Shown: positions 1-7,964 of the stretch, piece after piece
Layout: each line of letters begins with the position of its first letter
How positions within the stretch are numbered: the first letter of the stretch is position 1
Assembly: GCA_017427545.1 (NCBI GenBank)
Contig: JAFRSO010000068.1
Location: 1 to 54,212 of the forward strand
DNA: 54,212 nt
Origin: Selenomonadaceae bacterium
GTDB taxonomy: Bacteria; Bacillota; Negativicutes; Selenomonadales; Selenomonadaceae
Reading direction: 5' to 3'
The notes under the pieces: generated by a model
Told to the model about the DNA's origin: nothing
What the model saw: only the letters and a program-made list of their open reading frames with translations
Database searches by the model: none
Translations under genes and position numbers: made by a program

Positions 1-74
1 CAATTACTCCGATTACTGCGGCTCAAAACCTGTTTAGCGATAAGAAGACAGAACTTCAGCCGGCTCATTATTGA
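1..74 (+). CDS. possible C-terminal tail of a gene entering from the left edge
   Basis: One forward frame is open from the window edge to a TGA at 72-74. It encodes about 23 residues ending in LQPAHY. It is too short to identify. The alternative is that this stretch is simply upstream non-coding DNA of the next gene. Nothing else in the first 190 bases looks coding. Confidence 0.25.
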   Translation, partial: ITPITAAQNLFSDKKTELQPAHY

Positions 75-210
75 AAATCCGCAGGTCAGAATCTTCACTC
101 TTTATAAAGTGGACAGTGCCACAAGGAGGAAAAGAAGAAACTTGTCCGCTTGGATTTTATCAAAACCCTTTCGAGTTTCAATACATTTTTATATAACAGG
201 AGTGATATTT

Positions 211-759
211 TTGGCAGATAAAAAAACCGAAATTGACGAAACTAAGACACAAGACTTTCCTAAGCGGACAAATCAATTAATCGCGTTGACGGCTCTGATT
301 TTGGCAATATGCGCGACATTCGCTTCACTCTACGCCGGCGCAAATGCCAGTAAGGGAATTTTGGCGCAAAATCAGGCGTCCGACAGCTGGGCTTATTATC
401 AGGCGAAAAGTATCAAGCAATCGATTTACTCAAGCCAACTTGAAATGTTGGAGATTGATCCGCCCGATAACTCCGACCCTGCCAAACTTGAAGAGTTGAA
501 AAAAGCTTATAATGATACGATTGATCGCTACGAAAAAGAGCAGGATGAAATTAAAGCCGGTGCTCAAGCTAAGGAAAAAGATCGCGACCACTTCCTCGCA
601 TTGAACAGGGGCTTTGCAGGTTCGTTGACATATTTGCAAATCGCAATTCTGTTGACTTCGCTGGCGGGGCTTATGAAGCAAATTTATTTCTGGTACGCGG
701 GAATTGCAATCGGCGCGTTTGGAATATTTAATTTCGTTCAGGCAATGATGATGGTGTGA
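211..759 (+). CDS. DUF4337-type membrane protein
   Basis: This 182-residue protein has a hydrophobic segment near residues 22-42 (LIALTALILAICATFASLYA). A polar, charged middle follows, with the SWAYYQAKSIKQ block typical of DUF4337 proteins, and then a C-terminal hydrophobic hairpin. The function of the family is unknown; an inner-membrane location is inferred. The frame is open further upstream to the window start. I place the start at TTG 211 because AGGAGTG lies 7 bases before it and the upstream residues look non-coding. The stop overlaps a GTG just before the next gene, so the two may be co-transcribed. Confidence 0.8.
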   Translation: MADKKTEIDETKTQDFPKRTNQLIALTALILAICATFASLYAGANASKGILAQNQASDSWAYYQAKSIKQSIYSSQLEMLEIDPPDNSDPAKLEELKKAYNDTIDRYEKEQDEIKAGAQAKEKDRDHFLALNRGFAGSLTYLQIAILLTSLAGLMKQIYFWYAGIAIGAFGIFNFVQAMMMV

Positions 760-761
760 AC

Positions 762-1907
762 ATGAAAAAATTTTTCGCGGCAATAATTTTTTGCGTCGCC
801 TTAGCAGTGAATTCATTTGCAATGGCGGCTGACGAACCTAAAATTTTGGCGGACTCTGCAATTCTCGTTGAAGCCTCGACAGGACGAATCATCTACGAGA
901 AAAATTCCAACCTCGAACGTGAACCCGCCAGTATGACAAAAATGTTGACGTGTATTCTTGCGCTGGAGAAACTCAATCCGACTGATGAAGTCACCATGAA
1001 TCAAGCGGCGGTTTTCACGGAAGATAATACGTTGAGTTGGTCGGCAAATGATTCCGTCAGCGCACGCGACATGATAACCGCCGTCATGCTCGTCAGTGAA
1101 AATGGCGGCGCAGTTGCACTTGCCAACGCCATTGCCGGTAACAATTCAGACTTCGCCGAAATGATGAACGATAAGGCGCGGGCTATCGGTTGCAAGGATT
1201 CGCACTTCGTCAACCCCAACGGTTTGCCCAATCCCAATCACTACTCGACGGCGGCTGATATGGCGCGCATTGCCGTTTATTGCATGAAAAACAAAGACTT
1301 CCGCGAAATTGTCAACACGCGGCGCACTTCGATTCATTGGATTTATCCCAAAGACAAATGGTCGGAACTGAACAATACCAACGAGCTTTTGGGCAAGTAC
1401 AAGGGCGCGGACGGCATTAAAACCGGCTGGACTAATGCGGCGGGAGGATGTCTTGCGGCCAGTGCCAAGCGTGGAGAGATTGAACTTATCGCCATTGTCA
1501 TGCGTTCGACCAATCACGATACGCGCTTTGATGACGCGGCGACTTTGCTCAATTACGGCTTTGAACGCGTCCGCATGGTCAGCGGCGTTGACAAGTATCG
1601 AACCGAAAAGACTGTTTTTGTACGCGGCGGCAAGCGTGCTACCGTTCACATTCGCGCGGAAGAAAATTTAGATTTTCCACTCATGGCAGGCGAAGATTCC
1701 AAACTTTTGCAGGTGACGTACGACTTTCCAAAAGTTGTTGATGCGGATATCGGCATTGAAAAGGGCAAAGTTCTCGGCGAAGCTGTCTTGCGATATGACG
1801 GCAAGCCCGTTGCGAGAGTGCCACTCGTCGCCCGTGAAAATGTCGCCAAAGGTTTCAGTTTGGGATCATTCTTCGTGAAAATCGCCGCGCCTCTTCTCGG
1901 CAAATAA
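762..1907 (+). CDS. dacF: D-alanyl-D-alanine carboxypeptidase (peptidase S11, PBP5/DacF type)
   Basis: This is a low-molecular-weight penicillin-binding protein that removes the terminal D-Ala from peptidoglycan stem peptides outside the membrane. All three active-site motifs of the S11 family are visible: the nucleophile motif SMTK in EPASMTKMLT, the SEN motif (VSENGG) and the KTG triad (GIKTGWT). A signal peptide starts MKKFFAAIIFCVALA and ends near SFAMA. The C-terminal third matches the PBP5 beta-domain in length. There is also a GTG at 756 overlapping the upstream TGA. I prefer ATG 762 because it gives the clean signal peptide. The predicted protein is 381 residues, normal for the family. 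Confidence 0.93.
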   Translation: MKKFFAAIIFCVALAVNSFAMAADEPKILADSAILVEASTGRIIYEKNSNLEREPASMTKMLTCILALEKLNPTDEVTMNQAAVFTEDNTLSWSANDSVSARDMITAVMLVSENGGAVALANAIAGNNSDFAEMMNDKARAIGCKDSHFVNPNGLPNPNHYSTAADMARIAVYCMKNKDFREIVNTRRTSIHWIYPKDKWSELNNTNELLGKYKGADGIKTGWTNAAGGCLAASAKRGEIELIAIVMRSTNHDTRFDDAATLLNYGFERVRMVSGVDKYRTEKTVFVRGGKRATVHIRAEENLDFPLMAGEDSKLLQVTYDFPKVVDADIGIEKGKVLGEAVLRYDGKPVARVPLVARENVAKGFSLGSFFVKIAAPLLGK

Positions 1908-1936
1908 AATAAGGGACAAGTAAAAATCAAAACATC

Positions 1937-1976
1937 TTGTCCCTTATTCCTTATTCCTTTTTCCTTGTTCCTTAAT
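1937..1976. repeat. TTCCTT-type short repeat between convergent genes
   Basis: The stretch reads CTTGTCCCTTATTCCTTATT and continues with further TTCCTT units up to the stop of the next, convergent gene. The same low-complexity family recurs near 25003-25049, 29995-30027, 48490-48517 and 52929-52948. It is seen directly; its role is unknown. Confidence 0.55.
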
Positions 1977-2854
1977 CAAGCCGTCATTGCCTTGCGATAG
2001 GCCAGAGCCGCGTCCAAAAATCTGTGATCAGGCTCGACGACAATTTTTTTAGTCTGATGTTTATCCGTGAGATTTTCTGGCAAGTCGCGATACTCCTTGG
2101 AGTTGGTGAACTTCGCCCACTCATTTTCAAGGGCGCGAATCGTCCAAATATATTTTTCCATGATGTCTTCGGGCGTATTTTTATCAGCGTCCGAATTTTT
2201 TTGCGTGAGAGAATTTTTATCGGCGTCGGAAGAATTATCACCCGCATTTTGAATCGACTGATTGACTTCGCCAAACGTCTGATTTTCCGTGCCGGAAATG
2301 TTCATGTTGCCTTCCGCAGAAATTTCACCGCCGGAAATATTGCCCGCGTCACCTGTCGACATTGCATCGCCGCCGACTGACATTGCCGAACCTGCCGAAC
2401 CTGTCGAAGCTCCGCCGCCTTGACCGAGTGCTGAAAGTTCCGCCATTGCCTCCGACGAAGCTTTAATCATCGCCCGCGTCATTGCTTCACGAGCCTCACC
2501 TTTGGACTTCGCCTTTTTGAGTTCAGATTTGAGTTCTTCGCGAGCCTCGTCGACGTGTTTAGCTTTCTTGTAAGTCTTCGGGTCGTTGACGCGCAAAAAT
2601 CCGAGTTCCTCATCAGTGAGTTTTTGACCGGCCTTGAGTTTCTTTTTGATGAGCGCAAGTTTTTGAGCCTTAGCTTGATCCGTCGAAGCCTTGGACGCCT
2701 CGCGCAGTTTGTCGAACGTCGACGTGCTCATTGAAATAAAATTGCCGTTCGAGTTCGTGAGAGTTTGCCCCGTCCGTATCTTATGTTTTGCGGCGAAAGT
2801 CAAATTCTGTCGCTTGACATAAGAACTTAGCGTGCCGATTGTCGCAAAATCCAT
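1976..2854 (-). CDS. uncharacterised low-complexity protein
   Basis: I do not recognise this 292-residue protein. The start has a strong AAGGAGGCG site 6 bases before the ATG. Residues about 50-125 are rich in Lys, Glu and Ala and probably helical (KLREASKAS, AREELKSELKKAKSKGEAREAM). Residues about 140-225 are Gly/Ser/Asn-rich with repeated SADKN and GNMNISG-like strings. The C-terminal 60 residues look folded (EKYIWTIRALENEWAKF). There is no signal peptide or membrane segment. An internal linker between two helical parts suggests a scaffold or a secreted-apparatus accessory protein, but this is speculation. It is transcribed alone. Confidence 0.75.
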   Translation of the reverse strand: MDFATIGTLSSYVKRQNLTFAAKHKIRTGQTLTNSNGNFISMSTSTFDKLREASKASTDQAKAQKLALIKKKLKAGQKLTDEELGFLRVNDPKTYKKAKHVDEAREELKSELKKAKSKGEAREAMTRAMIKASSEAMAELSALGQGGGASTGSAGSAMSVGGDAMSTGDAGNISGGEISAEGNMNISGTENQTFGEVNQSIQNAGDNSSDADKNSLTQKNSDADKNTPEDIMEKYIWTIRALENEWAKFTNSKEYRDLPENLTDKHQTKKIVVEPDHRFLDAALAYRKAMTA

Positions 2855-3037
2855 TTTGATCGCCTCCTTGGCATTTTAGCTGCTAGAAAAATCCTTACTG
2901 CGCTTATATTTTACTTGACGACGCGGCTTAAATCAACTCCTAATTCCTAACTCCTCACTCCTAACTGAAATTGCGCCTTGCATATTTTTTTCAGATAGGT
3001 TACAATGCGGCTAAAAATTTAGATGGGGTGAAAAGAT

Positions 3038-3745
3038 TTGCGAAAAATTTTTTTCCTGAGCGCGTTGTTGATAATGCTTTTGACGAGTACGGTTTTCGCC
3101 GAGGATATTCAAATAGCAGAATCCGATTCCGACGAGCCGTATATTTACACGAGTGATGATTTCAAATTCTCGATCACTTGTCCGATTAAACCGCTGGCGG
3201 TCGTCCAAAATCCTTGGGAAGAGACCGACAAACATGGTGAGATGCTCGTCTTCGCCAGTGAGGGCATTGAAGTCCTTTACGGCTACATTATTCAAGTCGA
3301 CGCCTTCAACACAGACGAAGTCCCCGACTTCAACAAGGGTAGCATGGTGGCGATTGGTGAATATTTGAGCGGACTCAAAAAGAATAACGGTTTTGCTGAC
3401 GCCCGGCTTGTGAATATCACCAAGAAAAATAAAGGCGTCACGGCAATTACGGCCGACAAACTCGAAGTTTTAAATCAAGAGACCGGCGAGGTTGAGGGCG
3501 AACTTGTTGCCGATAAGCAGTATATTTATACTTTCTTCCGCACGCCTGAAGGTCGTTGCATAAGCATTCAGCTGATAAGCGCGAATCTTGAAGACAAAAC
3601 TTTTATCGATGCTTATCGCGGCGCAGTCGCCAGCTTCAAGGACAATATCAAAGACAAGAAGTCCAAGAAAGATAAGAAGCCCAAGAAAGATAAGAAAGAT
3701 AAAAAAGATACGAAGGATAAAAAATCCGATAAGGACAAGAAATAA
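3038..3745 (+). CDS. secreted protein with lysine-rich tail, function unknown
   Basis: This 235-residue protein begins with a clear signal peptide (MRKIFFLSALLIMLLTSTVFA). A mature domain of about 180 residues follows, opening with an acidic stretch (AESDSDEP) and a YTSDDFKFSITCP block. The last 30 residues are almost entirely Lys and Asp in KKDKK repeats, which could bind anionic cell-wall polymers. The family is not recognised. The start is TTG 3038, preceded by GGGGTGA. Transcription probably ends before the tRNA, whose own promoter lies just after the stop codon. Confidence 0.75.
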   Translation: MRKIFFLSALLIMLLTSTVFAEDIQIAESDSDEPYIYTSDDFKFSITCPIKPLAVVQNPWEETDKHGEMLVFASEGIEVLYGYIIQVDAFNTDEVPDFNKGSMVAIGEYLSGLKKNNGFADARLVNITKKNKGVTAITADKLEVLNQETGEVEGELVADKQYIYTFFRTPEGRCISIQLISANLEDKTFIDAYRGAVASFKDNIKDKKSKKDKKPKKDKKDKKDTKDKKSDKDKK

Positions 3746-3750
3746 TTCGG

Positions 3751-3779
3751 TTGACAATACAGCCGCCGTGTGGTATAAA
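3751..3779 (+). promoter_or_regulatory. sigma-70 type promoter of tRNA-Gln
   Basis: TTGACA at 3751-3756 and TATAAA at 3774-3779 are separated by 17 bases, and the tRNA begins 18 bases further on. The spacing and perfect -35 box make this a strong stable-RNA promoter. Confidence 0.8.
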
Positions 3780-3797
3780 TGACAACGGTTTTACCAA

Positions 3798-3873
3798 AGG
3801 GGTATCGCCAAGTTGGTAAGGCACCAGACTCTGAATCTGGCATGCGTTGGTTCGAGTCCAGCTACCCCTGCCA
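3798..3873 (+). tRNA. tRNA-Gln (anticodon CTG)
   Basis: The 76-base cloverleaf can be folded by eye. The acceptor is AGGGGTA paired with TACCCCT. The anticodon stem is CCAGA/TCTGG around loop CTCTGAA, giving anticodon CTG that reads CAG. The T-arm is GTTGG/CCAGC around TTCGAGT, and GCCA is encoded at the 3' end. The sequence closely follows the bacterial tRNA-Gln pattern. It is a single gene with its own promoter. Confidence 0.95.
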
Positions 3874-3890
3874 ATCTTGAAATTAATTCA

Positions 3891-3920
3891 AAGCCTGCGT
3901 CTTTAACGGCGCGGGCTTAT
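3891..3920 (+). terminator. terminator-like hairpin after tRNA-Gln
   Basis: AAGCCTGCG pairs with CGCGGGCTT over 9 base pairs around a 10-base loop, 17 bases after the tRNA. The T-run is short (TTATT), so termination may be partial. Confidence 0.6.
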
Positions 3921-3957
3921 TCGGTTAAGGGACAAGTTGTCGAGGGAGGGCGAAGTT

Positions 3958-4656
3958 ATGGAAGAAACGATGTTGTCGCCGGTATTTTCTGACGCGTTGA
4001 ATTTTCTTGCGCTGGGATTGGGAGTAGTGCTGTTGTTTGCAGTGGCATATCTTTGGTCGAGCAACAGTCATAAGGCCGCCGAGTTGGAAAGAATTCAATC
4101 CGACATCAAGCGCATGAAAAAGACGTTGAGCAAGCTGGAAGAAAAAGTTAATCAGATACGCGAGCCGAAAGTTGTTTCAGAAGTCCCGCCCGTCGAGCCG
4201 TTCGGATTGGATTTTTCGGAGCCGTTGAGCATGTCAATAACGCCACTCAAGGCGCAGGATCCGTGGCTGAATTTTATCGATGACTACAACAAACTTGCGG
4301 CGGACATGAAAAATCCCGGTCAGCTGATGAAGTGTGAAAAATTCGTCCGCAACAATAAGCTTAGGATTTTGACTTACGGCGGAGCATTGACTTTTCGGCC
4401 GGCAATCGACGTTAAGGACAGCAGCTATTGGGCGTTCAAATGTGAGCTTGACGAGTACGCGATTGTGCCCAATCCTATGAAGCCTTGCGATGAGGAGTTT
4501 CATGACTTCGGCGGCTTGAAGGAAATTTTTGCGTTGAATTATCAAGACGGCGTTTATCGGAAATATTTTGTAAAGTTGCCCGCGATTTTTAATCTCAACG
4601 CTAACGAGGGCTGGGAGTTGAAAAATCCCGGCGTTGCGAATTTGGAGCGAAAGTAA
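3958..4656 (+). CDS. membrane-anchored coiled-coil protein, function unknown
   Basis: The 232-residue product has one N-terminal membrane segment (about residues 11-32, ALNFLALGLGVVLLFAVAYLW). A short coiled coil follows (ELERIQSDIKRMKKTLSKLEEKV), then a soluble domain of about 150 residues with several aromatic and acidic patches (SYWAFKCELDEYAIVPNP). The ATG at 3958 has GGAGGG 8 bases upstream and is preferred over an in-frame TTG at 3937. The stop is two bases before the next start, so it is translated with the NagZ gene. The family is unknown. Confidence 0.75.
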   Translation: MEETMLSPVFSDALNFLALGLGVVLLFAVAYLWSSNSHKAAELERIQSDIKRMKKTLSKLEEKVNQIREPKVVSEVPPVEPFGLDFSEPLSMSITPLKAQDPWLNFIDDYNKLAADMKNPGQLMKCEKFVRNNKLRILTYGGALTFRPAIDVKDSSYWAFKCELDEYAIVPNPMKPCDEEFHDFGGLKEIFALNYQDGVYRKYFVKLPAIFNLNANEGWELKNPGVANLERK

Positions 4657-4657
4657 A

Positions 4658-5755
4658 ATGAGAAAGTTTTTTGTATTAATTTTTACGGCAATATTTTTGC
4701 TGACGGGTTGCGGCGAAGTCAAGGAAGTGCAAGCCGACGTTTTACCGCCGCCCGACCCGATTGAAACGAAATTGCAATCAATGACGCTTGAAGAAAAAAT
4801 CGGGCAGATGGTTATGATTGGCGTTTATGGCACGGAACTCAATGACGATATAATTTATTCACTGAATAATTTTCATTTCGGCGGAATAATTTTTTTCGAC
4901 AGGAACTTGGAGAGCGTCGAGCAGTCTAAAAAATTTGCCAACGATATTGAGGCCGCTGCCAATCAGAAAGTGCCGCTGTTCTTTGCAATCGACGAGGAGG
5001 GCGGACGTGTTGCTCGCGGCAGAGATTTTTTGGAAGTTGCCCCGTCGCAAGAAAGTATCGGTCAGACCGGCGATCCTGAAGTTGCAAAATATTGGGCGGT
5101 TCACAACGCAAATATCCTGCGCAGTATCGGTGTAAATTTGAACTTCGCGCCCGTTGCCGATGTGGGAAGTCGTGACACGCGGTCTTTTGGTGACAACGCT
5201 CAACTTGTAGCTCAATTCGTCGATGCCGCCGCTCAAGGCTACGAGGCTGAAAATTTTCTTTACACGCTGAAACATTTTCCCGGTATCGGCAAGAGTAAAA
5301 TTGATCCGCACAAAGAAGTTTCCGGCGTCGAGGACAGCAAGGAAATTCTTGACGCGGTGGATATTTTCCCGTTCAAGAAAATTATCACCACTCACGACAA
5401 CTCAAAATTTATAATTATGGTCGGGCATTTGAGATACGACGCGCTTGATCCCGTGAACTCCGCGAGCTTGTCACCTGCCGTGATGACGGGACTTTTGCGC
5501 AATGAACTGGGTTATTCGGGCGTCGTGATAACCGATGATTTGGAAATGGGCGCGATTAAAAATAATACCGACTTGCCGAGTTTGGGCGTGAGAATGATTT
5601 TGGCGGGCGGAGATATCGCGCTTGTCTGCCACAACTACGAAAGTCAGCAAATTGTTTACAACAGCATTTTGGAGGCGGTTCGACGCGGTGAGATTTCCGA
5701 GGCGCGAATTAACGAATCTGTCCGCAGAATTTTGAGGATGAAGGCTCATTTGTAA
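4658..5755 (+). CDS. nagZ: glycoside hydrolase family 3 lipoprotein, beta-N-acetylhexosaminidase (NagZ type)
   Basis: GH3 enzymes of this type release N-acetylglucosamine from muropeptides in cell-wall recycling. The family landmarks are present: FFAIDEEGGRVARG, the KHFPGIG loop followed by the D-x-H pair (KIDPHKEV) that acts as acid/base, and the nucleophile region GVVITDDLEMGAI. A lipoprotein signal peptide ends in LLTGC, so the enzyme is predicted to sit on the outer face of the cytoplasmic membrane rather than in the cytosol as in Enterobacteria. Length is 365 residues, usual for NagZ lipoproteins of Firmicutes. The KHFPGIG motif has Ile where most members have His. The gene is tightly coupled to the membrane protein upstream. 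Confidence 0.9.
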   Translation: MRKFFVLIFTAIFLLTGCGEVKEVQADVLPPPDPIETKLQSMTLEEKIGQMVMIGVYGTELNDDIIYSLNNFHFGGIIFFDRNLESVEQSKKFANDIEAAANQKVPLFFAIDEEGGRVARGRDFLEVAPSQESIGQTGDPEVAKYWAVHNANILRSIGVNLNFAPVADVGSRDTRSFGDNAQLVAQFVDAAAQGYEAENFLYTLKHFPGIGKSKIDPHKEVSGVEDSKEILDAVDIFPFKKIITTHDNSKFIIMVGHLRYDALDPVNSASLSPAVMTGLLRNELGYSGVVITDDLEMGAIKNNTDLPSLGVRMILAGGDIALVCHNYESQQIVYNSILEAVRRGEISEARINESVRRILRMKAHL

Positions 5756-5770
5756 TTCGGAGGCGATTTT

Positions 5771-6064
5771 ATGATACGGCATATTTTTATCGGCACGTTC
5801 AAAGCGGACGTTGACGACGCGATTAAAAATCAAGTGCTTGCCGATTTGCGGGCAATGAAAGATAAAATCCCAGGCATTGTCGATTTGCACGCGGACTTCA
5901 GCACGGGTTGGGTCGGCAGTGAAAATTCCGTCGTCATGACCGTTGATATGGCGACGAAGGCGGACTTTGATGTTTACATGACGCACCCTTACCACACTGA
6001 ACACATTGCAAAGTTGGGCGAGGCTTATGTTTCAAATTACGTCGCCGCGCAGTTTGAGCTATGA
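5771..6064 (+). CDS. Dabb family protein (stress-responsive alpha/beta barrel)
   Basis: This 97-residue protein starts MIRHIFIGTFKADV and contains PGIVDLHADFSTGW and the closing HPYHTEHI block, the pattern of the dimeric alpha-beta barrel (Dabb) family. These small proteins form ferredoxin-like dimers and usually have no proven enzymatic role. A GGAGGCG site lies 7 bases before ATG 5771. The stop overlaps the next start (ATGA), so the two are translationally coupled. Confidence 0.88.
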   Translation: MIRHIFIGTFKADVDDAIKNQVLADLRAMKDKIPGIVDLHADFSTGWVGSENSVVMTVDMATKADFDVYMTHPYHTEHIAKLGEAYVSNYVAAQFEL

Positions 6065-6804
6065 AAATTTCAATCGCACAATTTAAATCGGAGCTTGGCG
6101 CGGTCGAAGAAAATTTTTCCACGGCGGCAAGATTAATCGAGGCGGCAAAAAATTCGGACGTGATACTTTTGCCGGAGCTTTGGTCGACGGGATATTATCC
6201 GACGCCCGTTGAAAATTTTGCTGACGTTGACGGCGAACGTACAAAAAAATTTCTCTGCGCGGCGGCCGAAAAATTTTCCGTGAACATAATCGGCGGTTCG
6301 GTTATCGTCGACAGCGGCGGGAAGATTTTTAATCGCTGTCACGTCGCCAATCGTCGCGGAGAAATTGCAGCTACTTACGACAAAACTCACCTGTTCAGCT
6401 TTGCCGACGAGGATAAAGTTTTCAGCGCGGGCGATAAAATTTCGACGGTGGAGCTTGACGGCGTAAAGTGCGGCTTGGCAATTTGTTACGACTTGCGCTT
6501 TCCGGAATTTTTTAGGAACATCACATTGACGGGCGCAGAAATTATTTTTATTCCCGCCGCATGGAGCTTGAAACGTTTGATGCCGCGACAAATTCTTACT
6601 AAGGCGCGGGCGATTGAAAATCAAATTTTCGTAGTCTTCGCGAACTCTTCGGGCAAGTCGGAAATTATCAATCCTCGCGGTGAAGTCATTGCCGAGAGTG
6701 GTCGCGATGAAGAAATTTTGACGACCGAAATTAATTTGAGTGAACGGGCGGAAGTTATCGCCGCAATGAATCTTCTCGCCGACAGAAATTTGAGCGTCGA
6801 TTAA
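6061..6804 (+). CDS. carbon-nitrogen hydrolase (nitrilase superfamily, omega-amidase like)
   Basis: The catalytic triad of the nitrilase superfamily is visible: Glu in LLPELWSTGY, Lys in YDKTHLFSF and Cys in LAICYDLRFPEF. The protein has 247 residues, the size of single-domain amidases such as YafV/NIT2, which hydrolyse alpha-keto acid amides. The exact substrate cannot be told from sequence. It overlaps the Dabb gene by four bases, and a rho-independent terminator follows 24 bases after the stop. Confidence 0.88.
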   Translation: MKISIAQFKSELGAVEENFSTAARLIEAAKNSDVILLPELWSTGYYPTPVENFADVDGERTKKFLCAAAEKFSVNIIGGSVIVDSGGKIFNRCHVANRRGEIAATYDKTHLFSFADEDKVFSAGDKISTVELDGVKCGLAICYDLRFPEFFRNITLTGAEIIFIPAAWSLKRLMPRQILTKARAIENQIFVVFANSSGKSEIINPRGEVIAESGRDEEILTTEINLSERAEVIAAMNLLADRNLSVD

Positions 6805-6827
6805 AAATTTTTCCCGAAAAAAATTAT

Positions 6828-6860
6828 AGCCTCGACAGGTTAAGTCGGGGCTTTAACTTT
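6828..6860 (+). terminator. rho-independent terminator after the amidase gene
   Basis: AGCCTCGAC pairs with GTCGGGGCT (one G-T pair) around a 7-base loop, followed by a T-rich tract. It closes the operon starting at 3958. Confidence 0.75.
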
Positions 6861-7111
6861 GTGTAGGTTTTTGCAGTCAAACTCGCGGGTTCGAATTCAA
6901 GTTTAACCGCCGTGTTACGGTGCGGAACGAGTCCTTACTTAAAACTTGGGGAAAATCTCAAGCAGAATTCTCGTCCCTAAATCTGTCTGAATTGTGTAGG
7001 ATTTTTCCGACGAGACTTGCGGGTTCGGATTCAAGTCCCGTCGTGGTGTGTTGCGGAATGAGGGTGCCGCTTAAAACTTGGGGAGATTTCAAACGGAATT
7101 CTCATTCCAAA
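6861..7111. repeat. two tandem copies of a ~120-base structured repeat
   Basis: Copy 1 (6861-6981) and copy 2 (6994-7111) both open with GTGTAGG. Both contain a GCGGGTTCG-x-ATTCAAG segment that looks like a tRNA T-loop, a CTTAAAACTTGGGGA box, and a closing GAATTCTC. A stem GGAACGAG/CTCGTCCC in copy 1 becomes GGAATGAG/CTCATTCC in copy 2, with one base pair changed on both sides. Copy 2 also has a near-perfect 11-bp hairpin around the T-loop-like segment. It does not look protein-coding. The direction of transcription is uncertain; it could be the downstream part of the minus-strand transcript that starts near 7458. Confidence 0.65.
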
Positions 7112-7129
7112 GGGGTAAACAATTTCCAA

Positions 7130-7458
7130 AATTAGCGTTATCGTTCCTTGCCATGATGACAATCAAAAATTTTGCCGTTTATACCCCCTTTGCACAAGAT
7201 TTTTAAACGGTGCCGCTTTGACGATTCGCAAAAAAAGAAACTACACCGGCTGATCGGGCACTGATGGCGTCGCTTCATTTCTCCGAAAAGTTCAAATTTG
7301 CCGGCAACGAAATATGTAATCCTGCCCCGCGATTAACGCGGTTAGGGTTTATATGGTTAGAGGTCGAACTCACCGAAATGAGTTTTCGACCAAACGGCAG
7401 TCGAGTGATCAAGTCGCCGCCGCGTCAGTCAGGTATGGGCAAATATGCCCTAAGCCTT
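7130..7458 (-). ncRNA. candidate structured non-coding RNA downstream of recX
   Basis: No protein gene is credible here. Reading the minus strand from a promoter at 7465-7492, several perfect stems follow in order: GGGCA/TGCCC (7437-7450), GGTCG..AACTCA paired with TGAGTT CGACC (7362-7391), and CCGCG/CGCGG (7327-7341) inside an outer CCT/AGG helix. A long closing pair joins CAAAGGGGG (about 7185) to CCCCTTTG (about 7110). It does not match the tmRNA, RNase P, SRP, 6S or glycine/c-di-GMP riboswitch signatures I know. The 3' end is unclear and may include the tandem repeat further left. Confidence 0.5.
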
Positions 7459-7464
7459 CGTGAT

Positions 7465-7492
7465 TTTATAACCAAATTCCCCTTTATGTCAA
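7465..7492 (-). promoter_or_regulatory. promoter reading away from recX into the gene-free region
   Basis: On the minus strand TTGACA (7492-7487) and TATAAA (7470-7465) are separated by 16 bases. It lies just beyond the recX stop codon and points into a 650-base region without genes, so it most likely drives an RNA gene. Confidence 0.65.
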
Positions 7493-7499
7493 TAGTTTT

Positions 7500-7964
7500 T
7501 CAGATTTCAAATGTCGGGCTTGAAAATTTTTCTACGGCCGAAGAAATAATTTCTCCGTCGAAGCCGCGAGCCGATAAGAATTGCCACGCCTTAGCCCTGT
7601 CGATTTCGCCGCGAGGAAATTTTTTCGCAAGCAATTTTTCCGCCGCTTGAAGTTCATGTTCCTCCACGTCGTCGGGGATAAGCCGTTCAATAAAATTTTT
7701 GTCGAAGCCGCGCTGAAGTAATTTCACGGCAATTTGTCGGACACTCAACTTGCCCTCCGAATAAAAATTTTCAAACTGCCGCCGGCAAGCATCCTCGTCG
7801 TCAAGATAATTATATTTCTGCAGCTTGGCAATAGCCTCGTCGACTTCGGGCGGTGAATATTTTCGCGCCAACAATTTTCTCCGCAAGATCGCTGAACTTT
7901 GCTCTTGATTCGCCAACAATTCCGTAGCCTTCTGCAACGCGGTTTTATTCTGCTTACTCGTCAA
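7500..7964 (-). CDS. recX: regulatory protein RecX
   Basis: RecX binds the RecA filament and limits its activity. The protein shows the three-helix repeats of the family: [51 protein letters not shown] and [24 protein letters not shown]. An in-frame ATG at 8000 lacks a ribosome binding site. TTG 7964 has GGAG 10 bases before it and starts just ahead of the conserved KTAL block, so I choose it (154 residues). It overlaps the end of recA by 11 bases, the usual recA-recX coupling. Confidence 0.9.
   Translation of the reverse strand: MTSKQNKTALQKATELLANQEQSSAILRRKLLARKYSPPEVDEAIAKLQKYNYLDDEDACRRQFENFYSEGKLSVRQIAVKLLQRGFDKNFIERLIPDDVEEHELQAAEKLLAKKFPRGEIDRAKAWQFLSARGFDGEIISSAVEKFSSPTFEI

Noticed and set aside
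2024..2380. Plus-strand frames opposite the 292-residue gene
   Set aside because: They lack ribosome binding sites, and the minus-strand gene has AAGGAGG and plausible composition.
6861..7111. Two tRNA genes or tmRNA 3' ends in the tandem repeat
   Set aside because: Only a T-loop-like segment is present. No acceptor stem, anticodon arm or CCA end can be paired, and the real tmRNA is at 33380-33730.
6920..7135. A 71-codon frame over the tandem repeat
   Set aside because: Its internal repeats (LKTWG twice) come from the DNA repeat. Stems and paired changes explain the conservation better than coding.
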